The notes beneath the pieces were generated by a model. It was not told where the DNA came from. It saw only the letters and a program-made list of their open reading frames with translations, and searched no databases. A program made the translations under genes and the position numbers. Positions 11,690-24,300 of a stretch of 64,000 nucleotides of DNA are shown one piece after another. Each line of letters begins with the position of its first letter. Within the stretch, counting starts at the first letter, position 1. Source of the stretch: Nereocystis luetkeana (Eukaryota > Sar > Phaeophyceae > Laminariales > Laminariaceae); NCBI GenBank assembly GCA_031213475.1, contig JARUPZ010000002.1, forward strand, positions 744,001 to 808,000, read 5' to 3'.

Positions 11690-13392
11690 GACGAGTCGCC
11701 GCGAGCGTCGAAGTGAGAACGAGTAGGGGATAGAGATCGGGTCCGGCGTAGGCTGTTCGCGAACATTGGATAGGGTGGAAGCGACAAGATCAGAGGGCGG
11801 TGACATCGGCCGAGTTACCACGCAACTACGCCAGACCCTCTATCCCCTGGTCACTCTCACTCCAACACCCGCGGCGATGCGTCGGTTTTACTACTAGTAG
11901 CCTCCGCGCCATCCCCAGTTTAGTCCGAGAGCCACCGCTCCGGCTCCATCCCGTGCTCGCTCGAGCAGGATCACGTTTCAGGCTCGGTTGCGGAATAGTT
12001 GCCAGCCGACAGACTGGCAGAGCTGCTTGGCTGTGTTTTCTACTCCTGAGACCATCCAAGAAGTTGCGACCGAGCAATCTCCGATGCAATCTTCTGTACC
12101 CGCCGACCGGGCGGTCGCCGAACAGCCGACAGCTCAGGGGGTCGCCGTCGCTCGTGTTGGCGCTCGTGCCAAAGCGTTTTCCCTCGCGTCCAGGCCCACC
12201 GCATTCCAACCTGACATGCGCGCAAGAAGCGGGCACCGTCCACGATTACCATGCTCGGGAGGAGGACCGCGTAGCACGTGCGAAGACACATAAAATTTGG
12301 ATAAGGTAGACACCATCCGCGCTCGTCAGGAAGCGGCCGCTGGAGGAAGGATTGACCCTAGCGACAGCGGCCAGTGAAGTCGCTTCAGACGATGCAGCAC
12401 GCATCGTTGATGCCGGTGCAGCGCTGCGGTCGTCCCATGTTGACGTAGTCCGCCCGCACGGTGCCGTAGTCGCTCGTCTTGCAGCACCCGTCTAACCTTT
12501 TCTACCTCCGTGGACATCTCCGCCCGCACGGTGCCGTAGTCGCTCGTCTTGCAGCACCCGTCTAACCTTTCCTACCTCCGTTGACATCTCCTCCGCCCGT
12601 CCATCTCGTCGACCGCATCATAGTGTGACGAGCGTTGGATTTTCACTGAGGAGACGTTTAAGACCAACAAAGCCGGCAACGGTCAACAAAGGGGAGTCTA
12701 TCCCCGTGGGGCGCACACGACGTGGGAAGCCGACCTATATCGGTTGCAAGCTCGGTAGTACTATGAGTTGACACGGACGGCATTGAGGCACGGAGACCGT
12801 CACCCGTAGTCTGTTACCTGCCTGCTGATTACATTAGCCAACATCCTACGATCAATCTTTCGAACGTGAACCTACAGATGCCATACTGAGATACGTTGGA
12901 CAGCTCCCTCTACGCCAAGTGTGCCTTGTAGGCGAATGCACTTCATAATTACATAAATGAACAGCTGACCGCAGGCCAAAAATGATTCGTTAGTCAGGGA
13001 GCTCTGAACCCCGTGTACTCTTCGTAAAATACCAAGAGAGGACAACTAGTCGAGGCCCAAACGAGCCTCGCTAATACGTACCGGTATAAACGAAGTGAAT
13101 TGACCCGTGGTAAACCTAGAGCTCTACATATCATTACATTTGCGTCATCGGCAGGGCGTTTGCGCGTAAGACGTCGGATGCCGCTATTAGTGCTTGGTGC
13201 AGGCCTGAATGTTCGCCAGGCACGAAAGACGGTATATACCCGCGGGACAACTCGGTCGGTGTCACAACCCCCCGATGTCGTCTCTTCAACGCTATACAAT
13301 CCTCACGAACAGCCTACCAGACCCTCCATCCCCCCATAGTCGTTCACACTCCGCGGCGACGCGTTGGTTTAACCGGCACAGCGGCAAGGGCT
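11690..13392. mobile_element. Possible 1.7-kb element with inverted ends
   Basis: The stretch 13252-13392 matches the reverse complement of 11690-11812 at roughly 75% (shared ACTCGGYCGRTGTCAC, GCGAACAGCCTAC and CGCGGCGAC in order). A shorter direct copy of part of it lies at 11813-11960. Read together, 11690 and 13392 could be the two ends of a non-autonomous DNA transposon with TIRs of about 120-140 bp. The interior has a coding-like frame at 12040-12293 without a recognised domain. Target duplications were not identified. Confidence 0.4.
12450..12589. repeat. Tandem duplication, unit 70 bp
   Basis: Two almost identical 70-bp units (12450-12519, 12520-12589) begin CCGCCCGCACGGTGCCGTAG and share a tail with CTAACCTTT and GACATCT. 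There are only a few differences, so this is a recent duplication inside the inverted-end element. Confidence 0.9.
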
Positions 13393-13442
13393 GTATTAAT
13401 AGTAGCAGTATATACTATTAATTTTAATACCGGTAGATATTA

Positions 13443-14244
13443 GGGCCCATCTTAACGAGAAACATTTTTTATGATACTCCGCCAATCCTTTTCCCGTTTG
13501 ATTTGATTTGCATCTGATTGATCGAAAAGTGAATCATCAATCAGGCATTTTGACATTTGATTCGAATAAAACGAATGAATCGAATTCGACAAGAAATCTT
13601 TTGGGACTACTTCTGCTCTTCGTGCTATTCGATTCGGGGAGTTTGTTCAACTCGACGTGGCATGCTCCTGAAACCGAAGCAAGCCACGCAAACTTGAGCT
13701 GTGCTGTCGACTGCTTCACAGGTGAGATCCACCATTCCCGAGAGACAGGGCCACCGGAGTAGTCGCAGCACGAGGTCCGACGGCCCCTAGCACAGAGTAG
13801 ACCATCCGCGGCGCCTCAAAAAACAAGGCCGTCGCAAACCCAGCTTTTCATCCCTCTTCGCCTCGCCAACCACACGAGCACCGACCAGGTCACGACTTCG
13901 CTCAGAAGTTCGATCGCTGTCTCCCCGTCGCTGCTGCCTGCGTGGGGCTTCGGGGCTGCGCCAGCCACCCAAGACGTCCGAAGAGCGATAGCCTCTTCGG
14001 CGGTGCCGGCAGAAACAATCGAGCGCTGACCGCGGCGCCCCGGGGTGGACGCGGGCCGTCGCTCGCCTCGCTGGTTGTCCTCTGGTGTTCGTTGACCCTT
14101 GTGCGTTATTCGTTTTTTTCTTTACTACGCTATTCCTCGATAGGACCCAAAGGCGTATTTTGCACGGAATTCTATTCAAATCAATTCAAATTATTTTCTT
14201 CCTACTCGATTATCATGAAAAAAACTTCTCGTTAAGACGGGCCC
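13443..14244. mobile_element. 0.8-kb DNA-transposon-like element with TIRs
   Basis: The left end reads GGGCCCATCTTAACGAGAA followed by a T-run and ATGATA. The right end is its inverted counterpart, TTCTCGTTAAGACGGGCCC, preceded by TATCATG and an A-run. Subterminal AT-rich sequence (GATTTGATTTG on the left, TTCAAATCAATTCAAAT on the right) is also related. The interior (13740-14090) is GC-rich and encodes no recognised transposase, so it is non-autonomous. No target-site duplication could be fixed. Confidence 0.6.
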
Positions 14245-15223
14245 TTGTTAATAGTAGTAGTGTGAGTCTCAGGTCGTTGCTCTACTGTCAGTTGGCGGCA
14301 TCTGTCATGCGTCATGCAATAAAATTGTGCATGAGCAGGTGGGGTTCTCCCGCTATCGTGTATTCATATTGACTCTTATACAAGAATGGCCACAGATCTT
14401 CGTAGATCTTATTGCAGTTGAGGCGGGGAATTTCCAGCCTCCGTCACCAAGTAGTTGCTGCCGACAGCTGTCATGGTCGTCGATGTGAGATGATTAGTGT
14501 CTTTTTTGTCTCATGATCACGCCCGCTCGGCCAGCCGTGCCGAGCATCACCGATACCTGGCGTGTCCTACACGCTACACCATACACGGAGAGAAACTTGC
14601 TGCAGACCCAGGTCGAACCCGAGATACATCCATCTTACAGAATTAATAGCATACCAGGTATCAAACATCAACATCGAATCAAAATGCCAACCAGGTACCA
14701 GGTACCCGCGTGGTATCTGGTATATACCAGGTATGATACAAAGTAAATATTGTTCTATAGCAGGAGCGTATATGTTGGCTAAAGCAGCATCTGGTACCAC
14801 ACTGCCCGGAAAATAAACGACCGTTTGGATACTAAAGTGACACCTGGTATGAATATCCAAAGGTTTGCGGGCAGGGTGGTATATACTCGTACAGCAGCAG
14901 CAGTACAGGAGACGCCTACCACTAAAAGAACGCCAAATGAAGAAAGGCAGATTGAGGTTGATACTTTTTTCGCGTCTTTTTTTCATCATCACTTTTAATT
15001 TCCAGCCTAACTCGTAGGGGGTTTTACCCTCAACGGGCTTCTGGACAAGCCGTGGTCACAGGTGCCCCCCCTTCTTCCCCCCGGTACGTGCATTTATTTT
15101 TGGACGCACATAGGGTTCAGCGTTCCCCCTGCTCGTTGCTTGTACCTGGTGGCACACTCACGCTCTCGCGCTTTCCGCTAATCAATTTTCTATGCAAGAA
15201 GAACCCCCTAAAATATGAGCATG

Positions 15224-15298
15224 CACTCGGTGAGACTTGAACCCACGAAATTGATCTTGATAGGCACGCGGACCACCTACCAAGCCACCGGGGACGCC
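15224..15298 (-). pseudogene. tRNA-like remnant (SINE head or tRNA pseudogene)
   Basis: Read on the minus strand, the sequence has an A-box-like TGGCTTGGTAGG and a B-box GGTTCAAGTCT with a pairing T arm (GTGGG/CTCAC). The acceptor-stem halves do not pair, and the anticodon arm is poor. It is therefore a pol III promoter-bearing remnant and not a working tRNA gene. Confidence 0.45.
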
Positions 15299-15840
15299 GG
15301 CTGATACGCTGCGGTACGATAATAATTTCAGGTGTCCTAATACTATTTTTAAATACCTGGTGAGGAATCCAGCCTTGTACAGTTTCCCTCTTTCTTATTC
15401 AAGGTGTCGGATACTACTGCATTGCACATACCATTGGTATGCTCCAAGCCCTGGCGAGTAAAACATTTGGGGGGGGGAGATACTGGAAGTACTGCGAGTA
15501 CTGGCAGTATTTTAGGTTTACTCGGAGTATTTCAGGGTCTATGCTGTTAGGGGTACTGCTGTCTGTACGGCAAGCACATCGGGGTTCGATAACGCGGAGA
15601 CCCAATGAACCTGAAGCATTGGGGTTCTGTACGTATTAAATGTAGGGACACGGCCAGTATAAATCAGTATTGGCAAATTTCGTCAATATACTAATATTAA
15701 TAGTGCTGTTCACAGCTGCGGGTACTCCCAGGTTCGGTATTGTACAGATTCTCTCAAATACTCCGAGTACACTCAAAGTACGGGTGGCCTGCCTGTTGTA
15801 CTTGAGGTATACTGCTGTATCTCGGGGTTCTATTAATAAT

Positions 15841-15956
15841 ATTACGGGGGAACATACTAGGTAGTTAATAGGACCTATGGAATACATAAGAACCTATATA
15901 TTCAATCATTTTTACTGACAATATTTGGTCCTATTAACTATGGTCCCCCGCAATAG
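15841..15956. mobile_element. MITE family A, copy 1
   Basis: A short inverted-repeat element with ends ATTACGGGGG / CCCCCGCAAT and an interior containing TTAATAGGACC and ATTTGGTCCTATTAACTATG. Flanked by TA. The left end is more diverged than in the other copies. Confidence 0.85.
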
Positions 15957-16148
15957 TAACAGCTGTAGTAGGTGCTGCCGGTTCGAAGTACAAGAGCAGC
16001 AGCAGTATAGTAGCTACTATAGGGCGGATACTGCCAGTACTCACACCAGTAGTGGTCGTCAGTAGTACTCCAGCAGTATTTTGACGTACTCGCAGTGCGA
16101 AATAATGAAATAACCTCGATATTTCATAAGAGTACTCGTGCATACTGG

Positions 16149-16180
<32 letters not shown>

Positions 16181-16984
16181 CTCACATGAACTCACAATAC
16201 ACAATGCAGTCCGTGGTCGCAGGGCAGGCTCCAATAACTCTGGAGTGGAAGAAATACTGGTACGAGTATACATGGTACTCATCATGTGCGTCTCTTTAAT
16301 CCGTGCTGCTGTTGTCTGACGACGGGAGAGTTGTAGGTATGTAACGAACGTGTGTAACTCCTACAAAGAAGAACCAGGCACAGGCCCTGGTTGTGCTGGA
16401 TATCGTTGGGTACAAAGAACATAACAGAACAACGGCCACACCGCCACTATAAACAACAAGAACAACGCAACACACCACAACAACAGCAGTACAAAAATGA
16501 CGCAAACGATTCACGATTCAGGACAAACTACTTGGAAATAAAGGCGGAAGTTTTGCAAAACTCCCGCAAGTGCGTCCCGGGACGCTCACCTTGCAGCTTG
16601 TTGCGAGTAGTTTTTTAGGCCACGCCCTAATACATATCTGCCGAGAAACCCGCGTTTTGGAAGTGCACCGTCCGCATCCGCTCAAGCATCCGCATGATCA
16701 ATAACACATTATTCGACAGAGCAAAAACGGAGCGAGAGCAGCCAGTAGCTCCACGACACGATCAGATCGCGCCATTGCCACGCGTCATATGTCCTCCAAC
16801 AGAAGAGAAAAAAGTACCTACAAACTATTAATACGAACAAAGGACAAAATAGACGTCGAAGCAACGAAGATTTCGACTTAAAAAGGCGTTTTTATTGGTC
16901 TCAACGCAACAAGGGTCTCCCTCAGCTCTCAGCCCGCCACCGACAGCAACCTTACAGCAACTCGAGCTTGCCGAGACGGAGGCG

Positions 16985-17041
16985 ATGAAAGGAGAGGAGA
17001 CGCAGTTCTTGCCCGAGGACCAAGAAGAAAAATCCAAAAAG
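16985..17041 (+). CDS. Candidate first exon of the HMG-PHD gene
   Basis: An ATG at 16985 opens a 19-codon frame (MKGEETQFLPEDQEEKSKK) that ends exactly at an AAAAAG|GTGATG donor in phase 0. The charged composition is protein-like. It would splice in phase to the exon beginning at 18317. The frame is open upstream of the ATG (from about 16880) but without another ATG. This could instead be an unrelated exon; there is no domain to decide. Confidence 0.4.
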
Positions 17042-18316
17042 GTGATGGCCGTGCGTGCACAGAACCTGCATCGCTTTTCTTTTTTTTTGTAATTTTGTTC
17101 AAGAGGGCTGTGCCCCGCCTCTCATCACATCATCTCGGCATATGCTTTGGGGCTTGCATGAATCCCGGGAAGGCTCAATTGATCTACGGGCGCAGGAGCT
17201 AGTCCGACGCGAGCGAAGGTGTCGAGCTCTACCGCATTTATTATTCCACCACGCGCCGGTCCCCGGCTTGTTGTCGGCGTGCGGTTCATGATACCCTTGT
17301 ATCGTGAACAGAGCTTGGCTTTTTTTGTTTTTCAATTACGTCGTACGTACATCAGTGTTAATAGTACATAGTCGTAACAATCCAACGCCACAGATTGGCG
17401 GGATATGGCAGATTGGGTCGACATTGTCCATGCATGCTGCACCAACGAAGAAGCCATCAACGGCTTTGGGCTAGCAGCGTCATGAAGCTGTTGTGGTGCC
17501 GAATCGAGTCTCAGTTATGCTCGCTGCCGGCTGTAAGTGTTTTCGAAAAAGCACACCCACTGAAGTTTTTTCCATAAGCAATACTCGCAGCAAGAGTATC
17601 AAAAAGGGCGGATTTCATACCTGGTACCTAAAAGTACTCTGGTACAACTAACTTTCAAGTACGAAATGCAAATGCAGAATGAAAAAGAATTTGAGTGGCA
17701 CCGCCAGAAACTCTCGACTGCAAACAGCACCAGCACAACTTATACATATAGAGGTAACGTATGTACTGCTGGAGCTTGCAGTACCCCGCAGTATAAGGCA
17801 AACGCACTTACTTCTGGAACAAAATTAGGAACGCGCTTCTTTCGTACATACGCGTACAAATATCGTAATACAGACAGATGATACGAGAGATTATGAAATA
17901 TTATCATATACTCGTCCCGGTGATCCTGTGTGCCTGGTACGTACCAGGTACATACGTACCTACTTTAAGTAAAGGGTGGATACGTACAGCAAATATACCT
18001 GGTACAGGAGCACCTGGTAGGTCATACCTGGTAGGCAACAATGGAGGTGGGTGCGTCATTTACGTACAGCAGTACGACAGCAGTACGTCCGCCAACCTTC
18101 GCCTACTTCGCTCCGCACCTCCTCATTACTCTATTTGCAGCCCACCGTGCTTCTCTAGGACAGGCTTTGCTCCTCCCCCCCTCGAACAAATTAAAACTTC
18201 CATTACACTTCGCACTCGGCTGCCGCCCGCCCCGCCCCCCACCCCCGCGCCCTCTCCCACAACTGCATTATATTGTCGCCACCACAACGTCTTCACCCCG
18301 GTATACCTCGTGCAAG

Positions 18317-21300
18317 ATTCCTGTGTCTCCTGAGCCAAAAGAGGCTGAGTCTACTCCCAGAATTAAAGTTCCTGTGGAAAATGTGCGAGCGACTGGAGGC
18401 AAGGCCACTGCTGGAGCTAAGACTGGGCCGGGTAGCAGGGGGCGGAAGGGGGGCGGGAAGGGAAGCAAGGGGGGTAAGGGGGACCCGGATAAGCCGGATG
18501 CCACCAAGCCAAAGAAAGCGAGGAGCGCCTACAACTTCTATTTGTTGAAACGCATCGCTCAGGTATTGTTAAGTCATGTACCAGGCACCTGGTATGAGGT
18601 GTTAAGTCATGTACCTGGTATGAGGTATTAATAGAAACACATTCTTCATTGTTTTGTTACAGCCGCAGTATGTAGTAATAATACTGCGAACCGGAGAATG
18701 ATACTGGTGAAGGAATTGATACAGGTATCGTATCACACTGCTGCTGCTGTTGACCACCCAAGGTATTAATATTTAATAGTAAAAACTGCTGTTGCTGTGG
18801 ACTACAGCCGCAGCAGTATAATACTCGTAGGGAGTAATTATTTGACGGCATGACGACCCTTCGTGCATCGAGACCCATCGGTCACTCATAACTCATACCT
18901 GGTACAGCAGTTGAGACCTGCCTGTATTTCCCAGCATATAAACGTACCCATGGTCGTACGTACATGTATCGGGTACCAGTATGTACACTATTGATATTTC
19001 TATCCGTACGAGTATATATTGAATAACTTTTGATCTTCCTTGGAGATCGAATAACGAACTAAAAATACACTAGGTATACATACCTGCTATGTCAACTACT
19101 CGTACTCGTACTCCTGTTTTGTAACTTGAAGTCTTTTGGGCTGGTCGGTGTACTGGCCCCGGCTATATGACTTGAGCATTTTTTCTCTGGCTTTCTTGGA
19201 CCTTTTCTGTTTTCCTCGTTTTTACCCTGTGGCTACGTACTATTAATATTAATACTCAGTATTATTACGGGGGCCATAGTTAATTTATTTTTTTTTTTTT
19301 GGTAGGACCTATAGTATACATAAAAACCTACCGGTATACGTTTAACCATTTTTACTATTAATGACAACATTTGGTCCTATTAACTATGGTCCCCCGTAAT
19401 AGTATTATTAGTATGAATAGCTGATACTCGTACGATGTACAATATGATACCTGGTACCTGGTACCTGACAGCTTCCTTCCAGTACAAGTTCTTACCCGGT
19501 ATCGGTCTCGGTTATCTTTGGTACGCAATCGTCATGATCAAACCAAAGCCCTCTCTCGCGGGGATTATGGGGAGTGTGGCCTTAGAAATATATGACTCGT
19601 GTACCTGATAGTTTTTTAGTATAACTCGATTTACCTATCGGTAGAGGCGGTAGGGACATGCCTTTCTTGGCTGGAAGGGAAAGCCTCTGGGCTTGAGACT
19701 GCTCCAGAGAGAGAACGTGACCAGCACAGTTGTAGTCTATATATGTTGATGATTGTGCATCGGCCCGGCAAAGCACTGCCGGCTCAGGAGTCGGGAGCCT
19801 TGATTTGGTTTCGGTTTTATGACCCTCACCCAGACACAACACGATACTATTTACAATTCAGTAATGGCCCCTCCCAATAAATAATGCCTATTAATAGTAC
19901 CCGGTATACGCCAGCCGACAACACCAGCACTATCCTATAGCGGCACCGGCACTACTCCGTACACTCCCACGCTGGTTAATCCCGTCTGTGCATAGCAATT
20001 TCGCAGGCAATACAGCGGGCAGCGTTTATATGTTGTACCATACCACTATGCACTTTTTCTTTTTTTTCTTTTTTTTTTGCTCATCCCATTTATTTTCTTC
20101 GCACATTTTCTCTCTCTCCTTCCAACTCGTAATTCAGATCCGGGGTCACATAACAGGCTCTTCTACCCCCTTCCCGCTACGGTACTGTCGATCGATAACA
20201 CCGCGCTGACGTACCATTTTGGGTACAAAACAAAAATAGGTTTTCACCTCTAGAGCCGTTTATAGCTGGTCCAAGTCAAATATTTCTCCCCAGAAAATAC
20301 TTCCTGGACCTCCCTCTGATTGACGAGCGCGATCGTACTTGTTGCTGGCTGAAAGGTTCCAGGTACACCTCTCAGTGGTGGCTACTTAACCCTTTTAGAA
20401 CCGCAGTCCCGTTCTGGGGACAAACCAGTCAAATTTCAAGTAGTTTTGTCCCCAAACGGGACTGCGGTTCTAAAGGGGTTAAGTGGGGCTTCTATTTTTG
20501 GCTTCAATTGTACATATTCATATACATGAATCAACCTGCACCTACTGACTGTTGTACAAAAGGCAAGGACCTCTTGCCTAAGCAAGAAAGCTTCTCCTGG
20601 GCAACAGCACAACAGCAGTAGTATTAATAGTTACCTGGGATACTTCGTATACCTGGTATTAATTCTCAGTAAGTGTGCGGTGCCGTGTTACAATGTTGAT
20701 TTTACTGTACACGTTCCCCCTCGAAAGGTGAGTTCGCAGTACGTCCGTGTTTTTTGTTGACAGCTCTGGTCACCTGGTCCCGACTGCTCTGTGGCCATAC
20801 TCAATTTGCAAAAATGGCGTTCAACTGAGTGAGCCGTTTATAGGTTCACTTAAAGCCAAAAAATAGGTGATGTCCAGCTTGAGTATCCACAGAGAGACGT
20901 TCCTGGAACCTTCCAGCCAACAATACGTACGACCAGGCGCTGGCCATTCAGAGGGAGGACCAGGAAGCCTTTTTCCGAGTGCAAGGTTTAGTGTACTGTA
21001 CCTATAAAAAGTTGCCCGCGTACTAACTGTTGGTATACCTTTTTCGGGCACTGGCATATTATGTACTACCTGGTACCAGTACTTATTATAGCTGTAATCT
21101 ACTCATTGACCCGGCCAGTCTGTTCGCCAGTAGTTCTTGTCTTGCGCAAGTCCAAAAATCACGCCATAACATAGTGTGGAAACCCACCAAACGCTCTTCG
21201 GGAGGAGAGAGGAAGATCGCCACATCATCGCCACCAGGGCATTAATCAGGGCTCCGTTGTCTGTTGCGCGCCGCCGCCGCTCAACGCTTATGGTCCACTG

Positions 21301-24300
21301 GAGGCCAAAAAATGCGATGTGTGCTTGGACGTATGCCCAAAAACCACTTGACAACGCACGTTTTTTGCCTGCGGTGAACGACAAAAAGTGCCTCGACGAA
21401 AAAGGCACGCGATTCATTTTTTGGGCCTGCGGCAAAAGCTGTTGGGGCGCCCCGAAACTCGTTTTGCGCTGCGTGCAACACACCGTCCGGCGTCTGTTGC
21501 GCCAAAACGCAATTCGGACCCAGATGGTGCACCAGCGCAACGCTAATTAATGCTGATCGCCACACGTTGCGTGGATCGTTTTTGTTATTCTTGTTATTTT
21601 GCTTGATTTTTTCTTTCTTGATGACCGCAATCACCCCCGGCCACTGCAGCTTTTGAGCTCCAGTCATAGTGTGTTTTGAGCGAAAACGCGTACTTTGGTA
21701 TTTTTTCGGCCTCCGGCAGCGCCTTTGGCGGCGCCCATCCACCTAGCCGAGCTACGCTCGGCGAGTACTGTAGAGTGCTGCAATCCAGTTGACTGAGTTA
21801 GTACGACAATATGATCGCGACAGACTGGCTGCCTCCATTTTTTGGCTTCTGCCGTTTCTTTTTTATGGCCACAATACCCGGGTCCGGGTCCCAAAAGGCC
21901 TATTAATAGGTTGGGGAAGTACCACTGTACGTACAGTACTGCTGTACATACACACTTTTAAGTGTCCTCATAAACACTACCAGGTACTCGTACAGCAGTA
22001 TGTGTTGGACATTTTACCAGTGGCGGAGAAGGCACTGCATCGCACTATATCGGCATATCTCGTAGACTACGGCGATGCGCTAAAAAAATGTTGCAGATAT
22101 CGAAGGCCAGCAAACACGTTTTTTTTTGTATATTCGTAGAATTAAAAAAAAAAAACACACACACAGCTGTGAAATCGAGGATTTCGTCGACACTCATATT
22201 TGCGAGCTATGTGATGCTTTGATCGCGGTTACGACGGCTTTGATATGGCCTCATGCAGGACATACATAGACATTCAGCACCGTATGCTATGATCAAGATA
22301 GCACACCCCCTGGGACGACTTTTAGAGCCGGTTTCCTCCAAAACATGCGTTAAGGGACACACACAACAAAAAATGGTGGCTTTGGAAACATATCGTCGAG
22401 AAGGGTGCATAGACGCATCGCTCGTCGTATTCAGTACGACCTCACCGTTGTCGAGAAACCCATCTTTGAAAATTGAAAATCGCCCCGAGGGGGTGTGTTT
22501 TCTTGCGTGTTGCACTGCTTTATGACGGAGACAAAATCTGAAGCTGCATAATTCAAGGAGTGTGTGATATATATATATATATTTATATATATATATATAA
22601 TATTATATATATTATATATATTATTGTATGTATGTTCGGATAATAACAAAAAATGTGTCCCCGAAGTTTCTCGTAGCTTGCCACGTTGGGTTTTTTTTTC
22701 CGGTGTGCATTTCACACCAGATACCAGGTAGGTACGTGACATGACTGTTTTGTAAATGTAAGATTGGGTGCCATAAGCCATCATCACTACCGAGCAGCAT
22801 TAAATATCAAGAATACACAGCAGGACCAGGTATGTGTCAATATTTTAGATGAAAGAAATATGTGGCATGTGCGAGGACCTAATCCCATTAATAATAACGA
22901 GGCAGATTGAGACGTGTGCTTGTTAATAATTAATTTGTGACTTTGAATTACTAATTAGTGCGCTTTTATTTTTCCGGCAAAAAGCGGACACGATTTTTAT
23001 GAACAAAACTACCATGTGACATTGAGGATTTCGTCGAACCTCATATCTACAAGCCGGGCGTGATAATTAGATCGTTTGAACTGCGGATTTTACATTCGAG
23101 GCAGGTGGATAAAACGTTCATGCAGGTGGATAAAATGTTTTTGATTATTAACAGTTTGAGACTTTTGAATCAATGTGCATCAATTGTTTTCGCCATACCG
23201 AACACGATATTGATAAATGTACCCGATTAGCTAAGCGAGCGAGGGTTTCGTCGAATCTCATTTTTTCAAGTTACATGTCTTGATAAGATCGTGCGTGTTA
23301 CGGATTTTATATATTTGCAAAACTAAAAAACGAAAGTTGTGAGATGAAGGAATTCGTCGGAGCTCGTATTTCGCAAGCTGAGTGTGGTGAAGAAAATCGC
23401 GCGTAAACATCCCGTATACCTGGTATGAGGAAGACCATCTGAAAAATCTGAAGCTGCAGAATTCAAAGAGTGTTCGTGTCTATATTTGAAAAACAAAGTT
23501 CGTAGGTTGCACGCAGCCTGCCACGAGTGGGGAGTTTTTCCGGTGTGGTAATCATACCTGGTATCTGGTGATACTGTTTGTGATAAATATGATACCTGGT
23601 ACCTGGTACACGTTTTGGCACAATGACCATCACTATTAATAATACTGAGCACGTATTAATAGTACGGGTCTTACATGAATGGCCTCATATCCTGTGTGGG
23701 AGGAGAGCAAAGTCTGAAGCTGCAGAACTCAACGAGGGCATGTGTGTACATTGCAAAAATAATGGAACGAGGGCATGTGTGTACATTGCAAAAATAATGG
23801 AACGAGGGCATGTGTGTACATTGCAAAAATAATGGAATTAAGTTTTATGGCGTGCCGTTCGTCCCCGAACCCTTCCGCGCTGCCACCGAAATGGATCGAA
23901 ACCATGATCTCCCAGCATTCATTCACTTGAAGAATTACTCATTCATTTGGAGATGACTGCCGGCACAAATATTGTGATAACTCAAGACAAGAAGCAGTGA
24001 TTCTGGAGAAAAAAGAAGGGGAAAAAAGGTCAGCCTGAAGGATCTCTAAATGCGGCCACCATTTCGCTACAAATAATTCTTCGCCACCATTCACGAGGGA
24101 GAGGGAACATGGTATTTTACCTGTTCAATCTCAAGGTTCATGTCCCTAACCGAAAAATATATTTTTGAGAGACAAAATAATTATGAAATGAAACAGATTA
24201 CAAGGGACGCAAATAGATCGGACAGGCTGTTGTTAATCTTAACCTGTGGAAGAAACGCATACATGCTCAAGAGGAACAGATAGCTGCTGCACGCAGGAGA

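Larger units (their letters stand above)
14245..16984. other. Repeat-rich stretch, no supported gene
   Basis: This region is dominated by short palindromes such as TACCTGGTA/TACCAGGTA and TATTAATA, plus a (TTG)n run at 16150-16182. It also contains a tRNA-like remnant (15224-15298) and a family A element (15841-15956). A weak Arg/Gln-rich open frame at 16391-16618 has no domain. Confidence 0.45.
22172..23400. repeat. Four dispersed copies of an ATTTCGTCG motif block
   Basis: Blocks of about 55 bp of the form AGGATTTCGTCGAAYCTCATAT followed by AAG-CGTG and GATCG recur at about 22172, 23022, 23245 and 23345, all in the same orientation. They flank or alternate with the duplicated blocks at 22519-22790 and 23430-23640. 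This is a degenerate array of one larger unit. Confidence 0.5.
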
